Shown piece after piece: positions 56,342 to 64,000 of a stretch of DNA of 64,000 bases. The first letter of the stretch is position 1. Each line of letters starts with the position of its first letter. The position numbers were made by a program, and so were the translations under genes. The stretch lies in NCBI RefSeq assembly GCF_030056735.1, contig NZ_JASHKN010000001.1:124001-188000 (forward strand), given 5' to 3'. Below the pieces are notes generated by a model, which worked only from the letters and a program-made list of their open reading frames with translations, was not told where the DNA came from and made no database searches. The DNA is from Rhodococcus sp. IEGM 1409. Its GTDB lineage: Bacteria > Actinomycetota > Actinomycetes > Mycobacteriales > Mycobacteriaceae.

Positions 56342-57376
56342 ATGACGGCCAGCAGCACTCATCGTGAGACCCCGGACCGTAACCTCGCACTCGAACTGGT
56401 CCGAGTCACCGAAGCCGGTGCTATGGCTGCCGGCCGCTGGGTAGGCCGCGGCGACAAGGAAGGCGGCGACGGAGCAGCCGTCGACGCAATGCGTCAGCTC
56501 GTCTCCTCCGTCTCGATGCGCGGCATCGTTGTCATCGGTGAAGGCGAGAAGGACGAAGCGCCGATGCTGTTCAACGGCGAAGAGGTCGGAAACGGCGACG
56601 GTCCCGACTGTGACTTCGCCGTCGACCCGGTCGACGGCACCACGTTGATGTCCAAGGGCATGCCCAACGCCATCTCCGTTCTGGCTGTTGCCGAGCGCGG
56701 CGCGATGTTCGATCCGTCGGCCGTGTTCTACATGGAGAAGATCGCCGTCGGACCGGACGCTGCCGATGTCATCGACATCAGCGCGCCGATCGCCGAGAAC
56801 ATCAAGCGAGTCGCCAAGGTCAAGAAGGCGTCGGTTTCCGACATCACGATCTGCATCCTGGACCGCCCGCGTCACAACCAGCTGATCCAGGACGTGCGCG
56901 ACACCGGCGCTCGTATCCGGTTGATCTCCGACGGTGACGTTGCCGGCGCTATCGCCGCGGCGCGCCCGGAGTCCGGCACCGACATGCTCGTGGGCATCGG
57001 CGGAACGCCCGAGGGCATCATCGCCGCAGCAGCAATGCGCTGCATGGGCGGATCACTGCAGGGCAAGCTTGCGCCCACCGACGACGAAGAGCGGCAGAAG
57101 GCCATCGACGCCGGTCACGATCTCGATCGGATCCTGTCCACCGAAGATCTCGTCTCGGGCGAGAACGTGTTCTTCTGCGCCACCGGCGTCACCGACGGTG
57201 ACCTTCTGCGCGGCGTCCGCTACTACGGGGGCGGCGCCAGCACGCAGTCCATCGTGATGCGCAGCAAGTCCGGCACCGTCCGCATGATCGACGCGTACCA
57301 CCGTCTCGAGAAGCTCCGTGAGTACAGCTCCGTCGACTTCGACGGCGAAGAGGGTGCGGTTCCCCCGACGTTCTGA
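56342..57376 (+). CDS. glpX: Fructose-1,6-bisphosphatase class II
   Basis: 344 residues. GlpX signatures: [21 protein letters not shown] near 33, [14 protein letters not shown] near 63 and the metal site [13 protein letters not shown] near 90, plus GIGGTPEGI near 220. It is the gluconeogenic phosphatase of mycobacteria and relatives, metal-dependent and lithium-sensitive. AGGAGG lies 8 bases before the ATG. fumC follows 100 bases downstream after a hairpin. Confidence 0.95.
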   Translation: MTASSTHRETPDRNLALELVRVTEAGAMAAGRWVGRGDKEGGDGAAVDAMRQLVSSVSMRGIVVIGEGEKDEAPMLFNGEEVGNGDGPDCDFAVDPVDGTTLMSKGMPNAISVLAVAERGAMFDPSAVFYMEKIAVGPDAADVIDISAPIAENIKRVAKVKKASVSDITICILDRPRHNQLIQDVRDTGARIRLISDGDVAGAIAAARPESGTDMLVGIGGTPEGIIAAAAMRCMGGSLQGKLAPTDDEERQKAIDAGHDLDRILSTEDLVSGENVFFCATGVTDGDLLRGVRYYGGGASTQSIVMRSKSGTVRMIDAYHRLEKLREYSSVDFDGEEGAVPPTF

Positions 57377-57385
57377 TCGGCTCCG

Positions 57386-57434
57386 CCCCGTGAGTGGTTA
57401 GGGAGTCCCTGCACTCCTTAACCGCTCACGGGGG
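57386..57434. terminator. Long imperfect hairpin between glpX and fumC
   Basis: Arms of about 20 bases (CCCCGTGAG...GGAGT and ACTCC...CTCACGGGG) with a 6-base loop and three mismatches; no T-run. It may partly terminate glpX transcription or stabilise its 3' end. Confidence 0.6.
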
Positions 57435-57477
57435 ACGTAGTCCCCTGCCCGCTCTCCAAAAGTGGCAATGTGGAGCC

Positions 57478-58881
57478 ATGACGGAGAGCAACGATCAACA
57501 GTTCCGAATCGAACACGACACCATGGGCGAAGTTCGGGTGCCCATCGACGCACTGTGGCGAGCACAGACCCAGCGCGCGGTCGAGAACTTCCCGATCAGT
57601 GGGCGCCCACTCGAGCGCACCCAGATCCGCGCAATGGGCCTGCTGAAAGCAGCGTGCGCGCAAGTCAACAAGGACCTCGGACTGCTCGACGCGGACAAGG
57701 CCGACGCAATCATCGCCGCCGCGAACGAGATCGCCGAGGGCAAGCACGACGATCAGTTCCCCATCGACGTCTTCCAGACCGGTTCCGGAACCAGTTCGAA
57801 CATGAACGCCAACGAGGTCATCGCGTCCATCGCGAAGGCCGCCGGCGTGGACGTACATCCCAATGATCACGTCAACATGTCGCAGTCTTCCAACGACACC
57901 TTCCCCACCGCCACGCACGTCGCGGCCACCGAGGCAGCGGTCACCGATCTTGTTCCGGCGCTGGAACATCTGCATGCTGCGCTTGCCACCAAGGCGACCG
58001 AGTGGAAGACCGTCGTCAAGTCCGGACGCACCCACTTGATGGACGCTGTGCCGGTCACGCTCGGTCAGGAGTTCGGCGGCTACGCACGTCAGGTCGAGGC
58101 CGGGATCGAGCGCGTCAACGCAACACTCCCCCGCCTCGGCGAATTGCCGATCGGCGGAACCGCAGTCGGTACCGGCCTTAATGCTCCGGACGGATTCGGC
58201 CCCAAAGTTGTTGCCGAGCTCGTCAAGTCGACGGGTGTCGACGCTCTGACTCCGGCGAAGAACAGTTTCGAAGCGCAAGCCGCGCGCGACGGACTGGTCG
58301 AGGCATCGGGCGCGCTGCGCACCATCGCCGTCTCACTGACGAAGATTGCCAACGACATTCGGTGGATGGGATCGGGTCCGCTGACCGGGCTCGGCGAGAT
58401 CGCACTACCCGACCTGCAACCGGGTAGCTCGATCATGCCCGGCAAGGTGAACCCTGTCCTGCCGGAGGCAACCACACAGGTTGCGGCTCAGGTGATCGGA
58501 AACGACGCCGCCATCGCGTGGGGTGGCGCTGCCGGAGCTTTCGAACTCAACGTCTACATCCCGGTCATGGCCCGCAACTTGCTGGAGTCGTTCACCTTGC
58601 TCGCCAACGTCTCCCGACTGTTTGCAGACAAGTGCGTGAGCGGACTGGTCGCACACGAGGAGCACCTCAAGACACTCGCCGAATCGTCGCCGTCGATCGT
58701 GACGCCACTCAACTCGGCAATCGGTTACGAGGAAGCCGCTGCTGTTGCGAAGCAGGCACTGAAGGAGAAGAAGACGATCCGGCAGGTCGTCATCGAGCGC
58801 GGACTCGTCCCGGACAAGCTGAGCGAGGAAGAACTCGACAAGCGTCTCGACGTTCTGGCGATGGCAAAGGTCAAGGACTGA
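57478..58881 (+). CDS. fumC: Fumarate hydratase class II
   Basis: 467 residues. Superfamily signature [11 protein letters not shown] near 320, [15 protein letters not shown] near 100, [14 protein letters not shown] near 135 and [12 protein letters not shown] near 182. Iron-independent, oxygen-stable fumarase. ATG 57478 gives the normal N-terminus ([19 protein letters not shown]). In M. tuberculosis fum directly follows glpX, as here. The genome also has a class I enzyme at 24519. Confidence 0.96.
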   Translation: MTESNDQQFRIEHDTMGEVRVPIDALWRAQTQRAVENFPISGRPLERTQIRAMGLLKAACAQVNKDLGLLDADKADAIIAAANEIAEGKHDDQFPIDVFQTGSGTSSNMNANEVIASIAKAAGVDVHPNDHVNMSQSSNDTFPTATHVAATEAAVTDLVPALEHLHAALATKATEWKTVVKSGRTHLMDAVPVTLGQEFGGYARQVEAGIERVNATLPRLGELPIGGTAVGTGLNAPDGFGPKVVAELVKSTGVDALTPAKNSFEAQAARDGLVEASGALRTIAVSLTKIANDIRWMGSGPLTGLGEIALPDLQPGSSIMPGKVNPVLPEATTQVAAQVIGNDAAIAWGGAAGAFELNVYIPVMARNLLESFTLLANVSRLFADKCVSGLVAHEEHLKTLAESSPSIVTPLNSAIGYEEAAAVAKQALKEKKTIRQVVIERGLVPDKLSEEELDKRLDVLAMAKVKD

Positions 58882-58893
58882 CAAGACTTACAG

Positions 58894-58929
58894 AGTGGCG
58901 GTTTCCACTTCGGAAACCGCCACTTTTTT
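58894..58929 (+). terminator. Intrinsic terminator after fumC
   Basis: AGTGGCGGTTTCC / GGAAACCGCCACT around a 5-base loop, then six T. Confidence 0.95.
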
Positions 58930-58930
58930 C

Positions 58931-59602
58931 CTACACCGTGGTGGTTGCCCGCCACTCTTCGGTACGCTCGGGGCTCGCCTCGGCCAATGCCTTCAGCGTC
59001 GCCTCACGATCGAAGTCCTTGCCGTACACCGGAGTTCCCGGCTGCTGACGCCAGGAGTCCTCGATCGTTCCGGCATCGACGGGATCGAAGCCCAACTGAT
59101 TGATCAGATCGAACACGACCTGCTTGTTCACGTCGTCGTCGCCGGCGACGGGTAGCGCAATGCGCCCCTCAGCACCTTCGGGACGCCCCTTCTCGAGGAG
59201 ATGCTTCCACCAGATTCCGTTGAACGCCTTGAAGACCGGCACGCCCAGGTGCTCCTGCACCCATCCGCTTTCGGCCTGCCCGTCCTCGATGGCGGAGATC
59301 AAACCGTCACGCTGTTGCGGGTAGTAGTTGTTGGTCTCGATGACCGGGGCACCGGCGACCGCGCCGCTGAGGATCCCCGCCGGTAGATCGACCACGTTCT
59401 TCTGAGGAATGCTCACGATGACCAGTTCGGCACCTTCGGCGGCCTCGGTGCTGCGGACTGCCTTCGCTCCCGTCTCGGCTTCCAACTCGGCAAGTGTGTC
59501 CGGTGTGCGCGAGTTCGAGACGCGTACGTCATGACCGAGCGCAGCGAGCCTGCGTGTGAGCGTGCCACCGATCTGACCGGCTCCGATGATTCCGATACGC
59601 AT
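58931..59602 (-). CDS. F420-dependent NADP oxidoreductase-like protein
   Basis: 223 residues. MRIGIIGAGQIGGTLTRRLAALGHDVRVSNSR is the NADP-binding start of the NpdG/ProC-like oxidoreductases (PF03807); NNYYPQQRDG and FNGIWWKHLLEKG follow. Family members such as Fno move hydride between F420 and NADP, but many use NADP with other partners. With fbiC and a DDN-type protein in the same window an F420 role is plausible. GGAG lies 9 bases before ATG 59602. Confidence 0.78.
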   Translation of the reverse strand: MRIGIIGAGQIGGTLTRRLAALGHDVRVSNSRTPDTLAELEAETGAKAVRSTEAAEGAELVIVSIPQKNVVDLPAGILSGAVAGAPVIETNNYYPQQRDGLISAIEDGQAESGWVQEHLGVPVFKAFNGIWWKHLLEKGRPEGAEGRIALPVAGDDDVNKQVVFDLINQLGFDPVDAGTIEDSWRQQPGTPVYGKDFDREATLKALAEASPERTEEWRATTTV

Positions 59603-59709
59603 GATCCTGCTCCTTCGTCGTATGCAGGGGTGATTCCACCACCGCTGCATTCGTCAACGACGACATCGCATCGCGTCATTCCGTACCGACCATTTCAACT
59701 CCTGTTGAT

Positions 59710-60165
59710 TCAATCTGTTGACGGGTCGAGCGCGAGCTTGATACGAACGCTCACCGGATCGGTCTGCAACCCGCGGAACGCAGACGCGGTCAGTGCTGAT
59801 CTGAGCTTCCCCGACGCGAAAGTCTTCACCCGCGCCGGCACGTCGTCGTCCGGCATGATGTGAGCCTGCCCGTCCACCCACTCGCCGCGACGACGGATCC
59901 GAACCTCCGGCGTCGCAGAGATGTTGGCACCCCAACCCGTGTCGATGCCGTGTTGCGCGATGACCCACGCCTCGTCGCCGTCGTAGGTGATCGCAACGGG
60001 TACTCGGCGGGTCAGGCCGGTGCGGCGTCCGACCGTCTCGATCTCGGTCATCAACGACGGCATCAAACCGATCCGATTCAATCCTGTGACCAGCGGATTG
60101 GCGAAATACTTCCCGACTGCGACTTCGATTCTTCTTTTTCGTGCAACGGACGTCGGAACCGGCAT
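59710..60165 (-). CDS. Deazaflavin (F420)-dependent nitroreductase-family protein
   Basis: 151 residues of the DDN-like split-beta-barrel family: VGRRTGLTRRVPVAITYDGDEAWVIAQHG and WGANISATPEVRIRRRGEW are its core. Relatives (Ddn, FDOR-A) use reduced F420 on quinones, nitroimidazoles or lipids. GGAGAGG precedes ATG 60165. It is adjacent to the F420-NADP-type gene on the same strand but about 100 bases apart. Confidence 0.85.
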   Translation of the reverse strand: MPVPTSVARKRRIEVAVGKYFANPLVTGLNRIGLMPSLMTEIETVGRRTGLTRRVPVAITYDGDEAWVIAQHGIDTGWGANISATPEVRIRRRGEWVDGQAHIMPDDDVPARVKTFASGKLRSALTASAFRGLQTDPVSVRIKLALDPSTD

Positions 60166-60289
60166 GTCGTTTTCCTCTCCTTCGGAGCTGGCACACCATG
60201 CAACAGCTCTATACCGCACGATATAACCACTGATTGCTGAGTTTTACCAGCAAGAATCTCCATCAATGCGCGCTACCTGCATACAACAC

Positions 60290-60319
60290 TTGACTGTGTC
60301 TGCCGGTTACATCTAGTCT
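60290..60319 (+). promoter_or_regulatory. Sigma-A-type promoter for tetR unit
   Basis: TTGACT (60290-60295), 18-base spacer, TAGTCT (60314-60319). Start of transcription would be near 60326, giving a leader of about 35 bases to the mini-cistron at 60361. Confidence 0.55.
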
Positions 60320-60360
60320 CGGATTCGTTCCTATACCGATCGACATACTGGGAGACAGAG

Positions 60361-60393
60361 ATGAACACACCTCGAGACGCCTCGATGCCATGA
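60361..60393 (+). CDS. Ten-codon leader mini-cistron coupled to tetR
   Basis: ATG 60361 follows GGGAGAC; codons read MNTPRDASMP then TGA. The TGA overlaps the next ATG (60390) as ATGA, so ribosomes ending here can restart on the tetR frame. It could set tetR translation level or be a chance ORF. Confidence 0.4.
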   Translation: MNTPRDASMP

Positions 60394-61109
60394 CCGGCCC
60401 GCAGACGCGTTGTCCGATCACCGCAGCGCGTCGCAAGTGGGGCGTACCGAAGGAATCAGTGACACCAGAGCAAACAGTGACACCGCAGCAATCAGCGACA
60501 CCGCAACAATCGAGCAGCACCGCGATTGCATACGATGACGGGATGGCCGACTCCGATTCCCGCACTCTGATGCTGGTCGGCGCCATCAACGCCTTCCGCG
60601 AACACGGGATCGCCACAACCTCGCTCACCGAAATCGTCGAACGCTCTGGAGCACCTCGCGGGTCGGTGTACCACTACTTTCCCGAGGGCAAAGGGCAGTT
60701 GGCCGGCGAAGCCGTGGCGTACTTCGGCCGGGGCGTCAGCGCCGCCATCAGTTCGATGATCGCCCAGTCTTCCCCACCGGAGATCATCGACGCGGTTGTC
60801 ACCATTTTCCGAAACAGCTTGGTAGAGAGCGATTTCACCTCTTCCTGTCCCGTCGCTGCCGCGGCGGTGGAGGGCGCGTCGACGCCGGCGGCGCTAACTG
60901 CTGCGGGCGACTCCTTCACATCGTGGGAATCGCTTCTCACATCGTTCTTCTGGCAGCAGGGACAGCCGTCCGAGACTGCAGCACAGTGGGCAACCGTAGT
61001 CATCGCGTCGATCGAAGGCGCGACCCTGATGGCAAAAGCTCAGCACACCACGGCGCCTCTCGATCGCATCGGCGCTCACCTCAAGGCTCTGGTCTCAGCC
61101 CCGAGCTGA
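60390..61109 (+). CDS. TetR-family regulator (LmrA/YxaF-like)
   Basis: 239 residues from ATG 60390. An unusual 50-residue N-terminal part with TPEQTV-TPQQSA-TPQQSS repeats precedes the HTH (INAFREHGIATTSLTEIVERSGAPRGSVYHYFPEGKG). The C-terminal ligand domain has SCPVAAAAVEGAS as in YxaF/LmrA. ATG 60543 (MADSDS) is the alternative if the repeat part is not translated. It stands directly before an MFS exporter, which it probably represses. Confidence 0.82.
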   Translation: MTGPQTRCPITAARRKWGVPKESVTPEQTVTPQQSATPQQSSSTAIAYDDGMADSDSRTLMLVGAINAFREHGIATTSLTEIVERSGAPRGSVYHYFPEGKGQLAGEAVAYFGRGVSAAISSMIAQSSPPEIIDAVVTIFRNSLVESDFTSSCPVAAAAVEGASTPAALTAAGDSFTSWESLLTSFFWQQGQPSETAAQWATVVIASIEGATLMAKAQHTTAPLDRIGAHLKALVSAPS

Positions 61110-61167
61110 CGAACCCAACTTCCAACCGCTGCTGCCGTTCGCGCAGGAGCAGAGATGGCGTACAAAC

Positions 61168-62775
61168 ATGTCTCACACACTTGCACCGGCACTCTCGGCG
61201 CCCATGATGACAAAATCCCGTCGATTCACTGCGCTGATCTTCATCTGCCTCGCCGAACTCCTTGTCGTGCTGGACAACACGGTGGTCAACGTCGCGCTGC
61301 CGACAATGAGCGTCGACCTGTTCGCCAGCGTCAGCGACCTGCAATGGATCGTCGACGCGTACACGTTGACCTTCGCCGGGTTCCTCCTGACTTTCGGCCA
61401 CCTGAGTGACCGCTTCGGACGCCGCCGAGTGATGATCATCGGCCTGATCGGCGTCGGTGCGATGTCGCTCGTCGGCGCTTTGGCTTCCAACCTCGAACAA
61501 GTGATCATGGCGCGAGCCGCCATGGGTGTCTTTGCCGCAGCGGTCTTTCCGGCTACCTTGGCCATGATCACGAACATCTTCACCGACGCCAGAGAACGAG
61601 CCATCGCCATCGCGGCCTGGACCGCAATGGCCGGCTTTGCGATTGCCATCGGTCCGACGGCAGGCGGTTGGCTGCTCGAGCACTTCTCCTGGCACTCGGT
61701 GTTCTGGATGAACGTTCCGGCCGCTTTGTTGGTCATCGTCGGCGTGCTGCTGGTTGTTCCGGAGTCGAAGGCGTTCCACGTCGGCCGATTCGACTTCGTC
61801 GGAACAATTCTCTCGCTCCTCGGCATCGTCGTTCTGGTGTGGACCATCATCGACGCACCGCACCGCGGATGGGTGTCGACGTTCAGCATCACGGGATACC
61901 TTTCTGCGACAGTACTGTTGGCCGCATTCGTCATCTGGGAACTGCGCACCGATGCACCGATCCTGAACATGAACCTCTTCCGTATCCGACGTTTTTCGTT
62001 CCCCGCCTTGGCTATTGCAGTGAGTTACTTCAGCATGTTCGGATTCCTGTTCCTGATCACGCAGTACTTTCAGGGTGTACGGGAGTACTCCCCACTCGAA
62101 TTCGGCATCCACTCTTTGCCTTTCGCTGCCGCCGTTGCCGTGGGCGCCCCGGTCGCCACCTTGGCGGCACAGAAACTCGGCACAACCGCAGTCATGGTGT
62201 TCGGCCTCCTCGTCCTCAGCTGCGGCATGTTCCTGGCGGGCCAGACGACCGTCAACACCCCCTATCTCGGGCCCGTCGTCATCTCGATGGTGCTCATGGG
62301 GCTCGGCCTCGCAATTGTCCAGGGCCCCGCGACCGACTCCATCATGTCCTCGGTCCCCCTGGACGAGGCCGGCGCAGGATCGGCAGTCAACGACACGACG
62401 CGTGAACTCGGCGGGACCCTGGGCGTCGCCGTCATCGGCTCGATCGTCGCGTCGTACTACACATCCAAGGTGGCCCCGATCGTCGACGCCATCCCCGACG
62501 CCGTGATGTCCGCCCAGGAAAAGGGCTTCGCTCGCGAGTCGGTGCTCAGCGTCATCGAGATCCGCTCCCGCGACATCAGCCCGCTCTTCGAGCAACAGAA
62601 GGAAAGTCTGATCCTCACGATGAAGACAGCGTGCCTGGAAGGCTTCGCCATCGCTTCGTACTTCACGGTCGGAGCAGCACTGATCACCGCTCTGCTGGTC
62701 GCGTTGTTGCTCCCCTGGAAACCCGTCACCGAAGGTTCGATCCTCGGTAATTTGACAACCAAGGCGCCGAAGTAG
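61168..62775 (+). CDS. DHA2-family MFS exporter (14 helices)
   Basis: 535 residues. LDNTVVNVALPTM (motif D1), GHLSDRFGRRRVMI (motif A) and GPTAGGWLLEHFSWHSVFWMNVP (motif C region) identify the EmrB/QacA group. It exports hydrophobic toxicants. It follows tetR on the same strand by 58 bases. ATG 61168 is the first start of the hydrophobic reading; a GGAGCAGAG ribosome-like string lies about 15 bases upstream, somewhat far. Confidence 0.9.
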   Translation: MSHTLAPALSAPMMTKSRRFTALIFICLAELLVVLDNTVVNVALPTMSVDLFASVSDLQWIVDAYTLTFAGFLLTFGHLSDRFGRRRVMIIGLIGVGAMSLVGALASNLEQVIMARAAMGVFAAAVFPATLAMITNIFTDARERAIAIAAWTAMAGFAIAIGPTAGGWLLEHFSWHSVFWMNVPAALLVIVGVLLVVPESKAFHVGRFDFVGTILSLLGIVVLVWTIIDAPHRGWVSTFSITGYLSATVLLAAFVIWELRTDAPILNMNLFRIRRFSFPALAIAVSYFSMFGFLFLITQYFQGVREYSPLEFGIHSLPFAAAVAVGAPVATLAAQKLGTTAVMVFGLLVLSCGMFLAGQTTVNTPYLGPVVISMVLMGLGLAIVQGPATDSIMSSVPLDEAGAGSAVNDTTRELGGTLGVAVIGSIVASYYTSKVAPIVDAIPDAVMSAQEKGFARESVLSVIEIRSRDISPLFEQQKESLILTMKTACLEGFAIASYFTVGAALITALLVALLLPWKPVTEGSILGNLTTKAPK

Positions 62776-62870
62776 GCACACGGTTTTCCGATTTGTCCCA
62801 CTATCAGCCCACGATTCCCGATACTGGATTGACCGAGTGGTACCGACGACGCCCCGTTAGGGAGAATCTC

Positions 62871-64000
62871 GTGTCCATCACCAGTAGAAGCAGCTCTCGA
62901 CTGTCGGCTGCGGCGGTTCCGGTCGCACTGACGGTCGCCCTACTCGCCGGGTGCTCGTCCGATTCCGACACAGCCCCAGCGCCCGGGCCGGTCGTCAGCG
63001 ACGCCAGCCCGGGCCTCGACGCCGGGGTGCCGATCCCGGACGGGCAGATCGACGACGCCGTCGGAAAGCTCGATGGTCTCGCGAACGATCTCATGGAGAT
63101 TTCCGGTGTTCCCGGCATGGCAGTGGCCGTAGTACACGGCGGCAAGACTGTGTACGCCAAGGGATTCGGGGTTCGCGAGTTGGGGAAGAGCGCCACCGTC
63201 GATGCCGACACCGTGTTCCAACTAGCGTCGGTGTCGAAATCGGTGGGGGCCACGGTGGTAGCCCACGAAGTCGGAATCGGGACCGTCGACTGGGACACTC
63301 CGGTGATCTCGAAACTGCCGGGGTTCGCACTTGCCGATCCGTGGGTGACCGATCACCTCACGATCTCCGACCTCTACACGCATCGGTCGGGACTACCGGA
63401 CCATGCCGGCGACGGACTCGAGGACCTGGGCTACGACCGGGCCCAGGTGCTCGAGAAGCTTCGCCAACTACCGCTCAATCCGTTCCGAATCACCTACGAG
63501 TACACGAACTTCGGCGTCACTGCCGGCGCGGAGGCGGTTGCTGCTGCGGCGGGCACCGATTGGGAAACGCTGTCTCAGAACACGATCTACGGTCCGCTCG
63601 GGATGACGTTGACGTCTTCGCGGTTCGCCGATTACCAGGCCCGAGAAAATCGCACAGTCGGCCACATCCTCGAGGACGGGAAGTACTCGGTAGGACCGGT
63701 CCGGGACGCTGACGCCCAATCCCCCGCCGGTGGAGTCAGCTCCTCGGTGAACGACATGGCCAAGTGGTTGCACATGGTGCTGGCCGGCGGTCAGTATCAG
63801 GGGCAGCAGGTCGTTCAGACGGATGCGCTCGTGCCCGCGGTCAACCCCGAGATCGTCTCGCGGCACGCGCAGGAAATCGGCGAGCGCTCCGGCTTCTACG
63901 GCTACGGGTTCAACGTTTCCGACAGCGCCGCCGGTCGTGTCACAGCTAGCCACTCCGGAGCCTTCCTGGTCGGAGCCGGGACGAATTTCGTGACGATTCC
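62871..64000 (+). CDS. Serine hydrolase lipoprotein (class C beta-lactamase fold), cut by window end
   Basis: 376 codons before the window ends. Lipobox LLAGC (Cys28) follows a signal peptide from GTG 62871 (GGGAGAA upstream). The domain has GVPGMAVAVVHGGKTVYAKGFG, the catalytic SVSK tetrad near 122, YTN (the YxN motif) near 207 and THRSGLPDH. Such proteins are DD-peptidases, esterases or carboxypeptidases at the cell surface, rarely true beta-lactamases. The HxG-type third motif is probably SHSGA near 362, visible just before the edge. Confidence 0.88.
   Translation, partial: MSITSRSSSRLSAAAVPVALTVALLAGCSSDSDTAPAPGPVVSDASPGLDAGVPIPDGQIDDAVGKLDGLANDLMEISGVPGMAVAVVHGGKTVYAKGFGVRELGKSATVDADTVFQLASVSKSVGATVVAHEVGIGTVDWDTPVISKLPGFALADPWVTDHLTISDLYTHRSGLPDHAGDGLEDLGYDRAQVLEKLRQLPLNPFRITYEYTNFGVTAGAEAVAAAAGTDWETLSQNTIYGPLGMTLTSSRFADYQARENRTVGHILEDGKYSVGPVRDADAQSPAGGVSSSVNDMAKWLHMVLAGGQYQGQQVVQTDALVPAVNPEIVSRHAQEIGERSGFYGYGFNVSDSAAGRVTASHSGAFLVGAGTNFVTI

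Overview
The window looks like chromosome of a mycolic-acid actinobacterium, most likely Rhodococcus of the erythropolis/qingshengii type. It is GC-rich, uses many GTG starts, and carries mycothiol (mshB), coenzyme F420 (fbiC 5' end), mycolyltransferase, LpqW and wax-ester-synthase-type genes. From memory, two gene blocks follow the Mycobacterium tuberculosis order. Positions 1-10.2 kb match Rv1173 fbiC, Rv1171, mshB, lpqW, typA, mutT2 and phhB. Positions 39.2-58.9 kb match ychF, Rv1111c, ispH, Rv1109c, xseA, xseB, Rv1100, glpX and fum. The species call is inference.

Layout. 0-10 kb: F420 and mycothiol genes, two bPH2 membrane proteins, a HemD-like protein, LpqW, TypA and small conserved genes. 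10-24 kb: accessory envelope and stress region. It holds a secreted protein, a Ser-x-x tripeptide-repeat protein, a MarR/MFS pair with a clear operator, a Tat-exported DUF1906 protein, guanine deaminase, a broken siderophore-binding lipoprotein, an intact mycolyltransferase coupled to a broken one, and several very short peptide genes. 24-33 kb: class I fumarase, Mug glycosylase, a WS/DGAT-type acyltransferase, VOC and SRPBCC proteins, an ldh remnant, a LysB/PE-PPE-like esterase, a secreted glycerophosphodiesterase, a small protein behind a palindrome, and an atypical tRNA-like element. 33.9-39.3 kb: a segment between two diverged direct copies of the ychF 3' end. It contains a WYL regulator, a DinB-like protein and a 932-aa SF1 helicase with a C-terminal nuclease-like domain, a plausible defence gene. 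40-59 kb: mostly housekeeping genes (GltB-like FMN protein, CstA-YbdD, AI-2E exporter, SbcCD, IspH, exonuclease VII, GlpX, FumC). 59-64 kb: two F420-type redox proteins, a TetR/MFS pair with a coupled mini-cistron, and a truncated serine-hydrolase lipoprotein.

Most notable: four genes of 26-41 codons with good ribosome sites. Two stand in tandem before a terminator just upstream of the mycolyltransferase locus. Three share a C-terminal GS(V/I)E motif. They resemble in style, though not in demonstrable sequence, the short O-mycoloylated PorA/PorH channel peptides of Corynebacterium, and may be a dispersed, undescribed family of envelope peptides.
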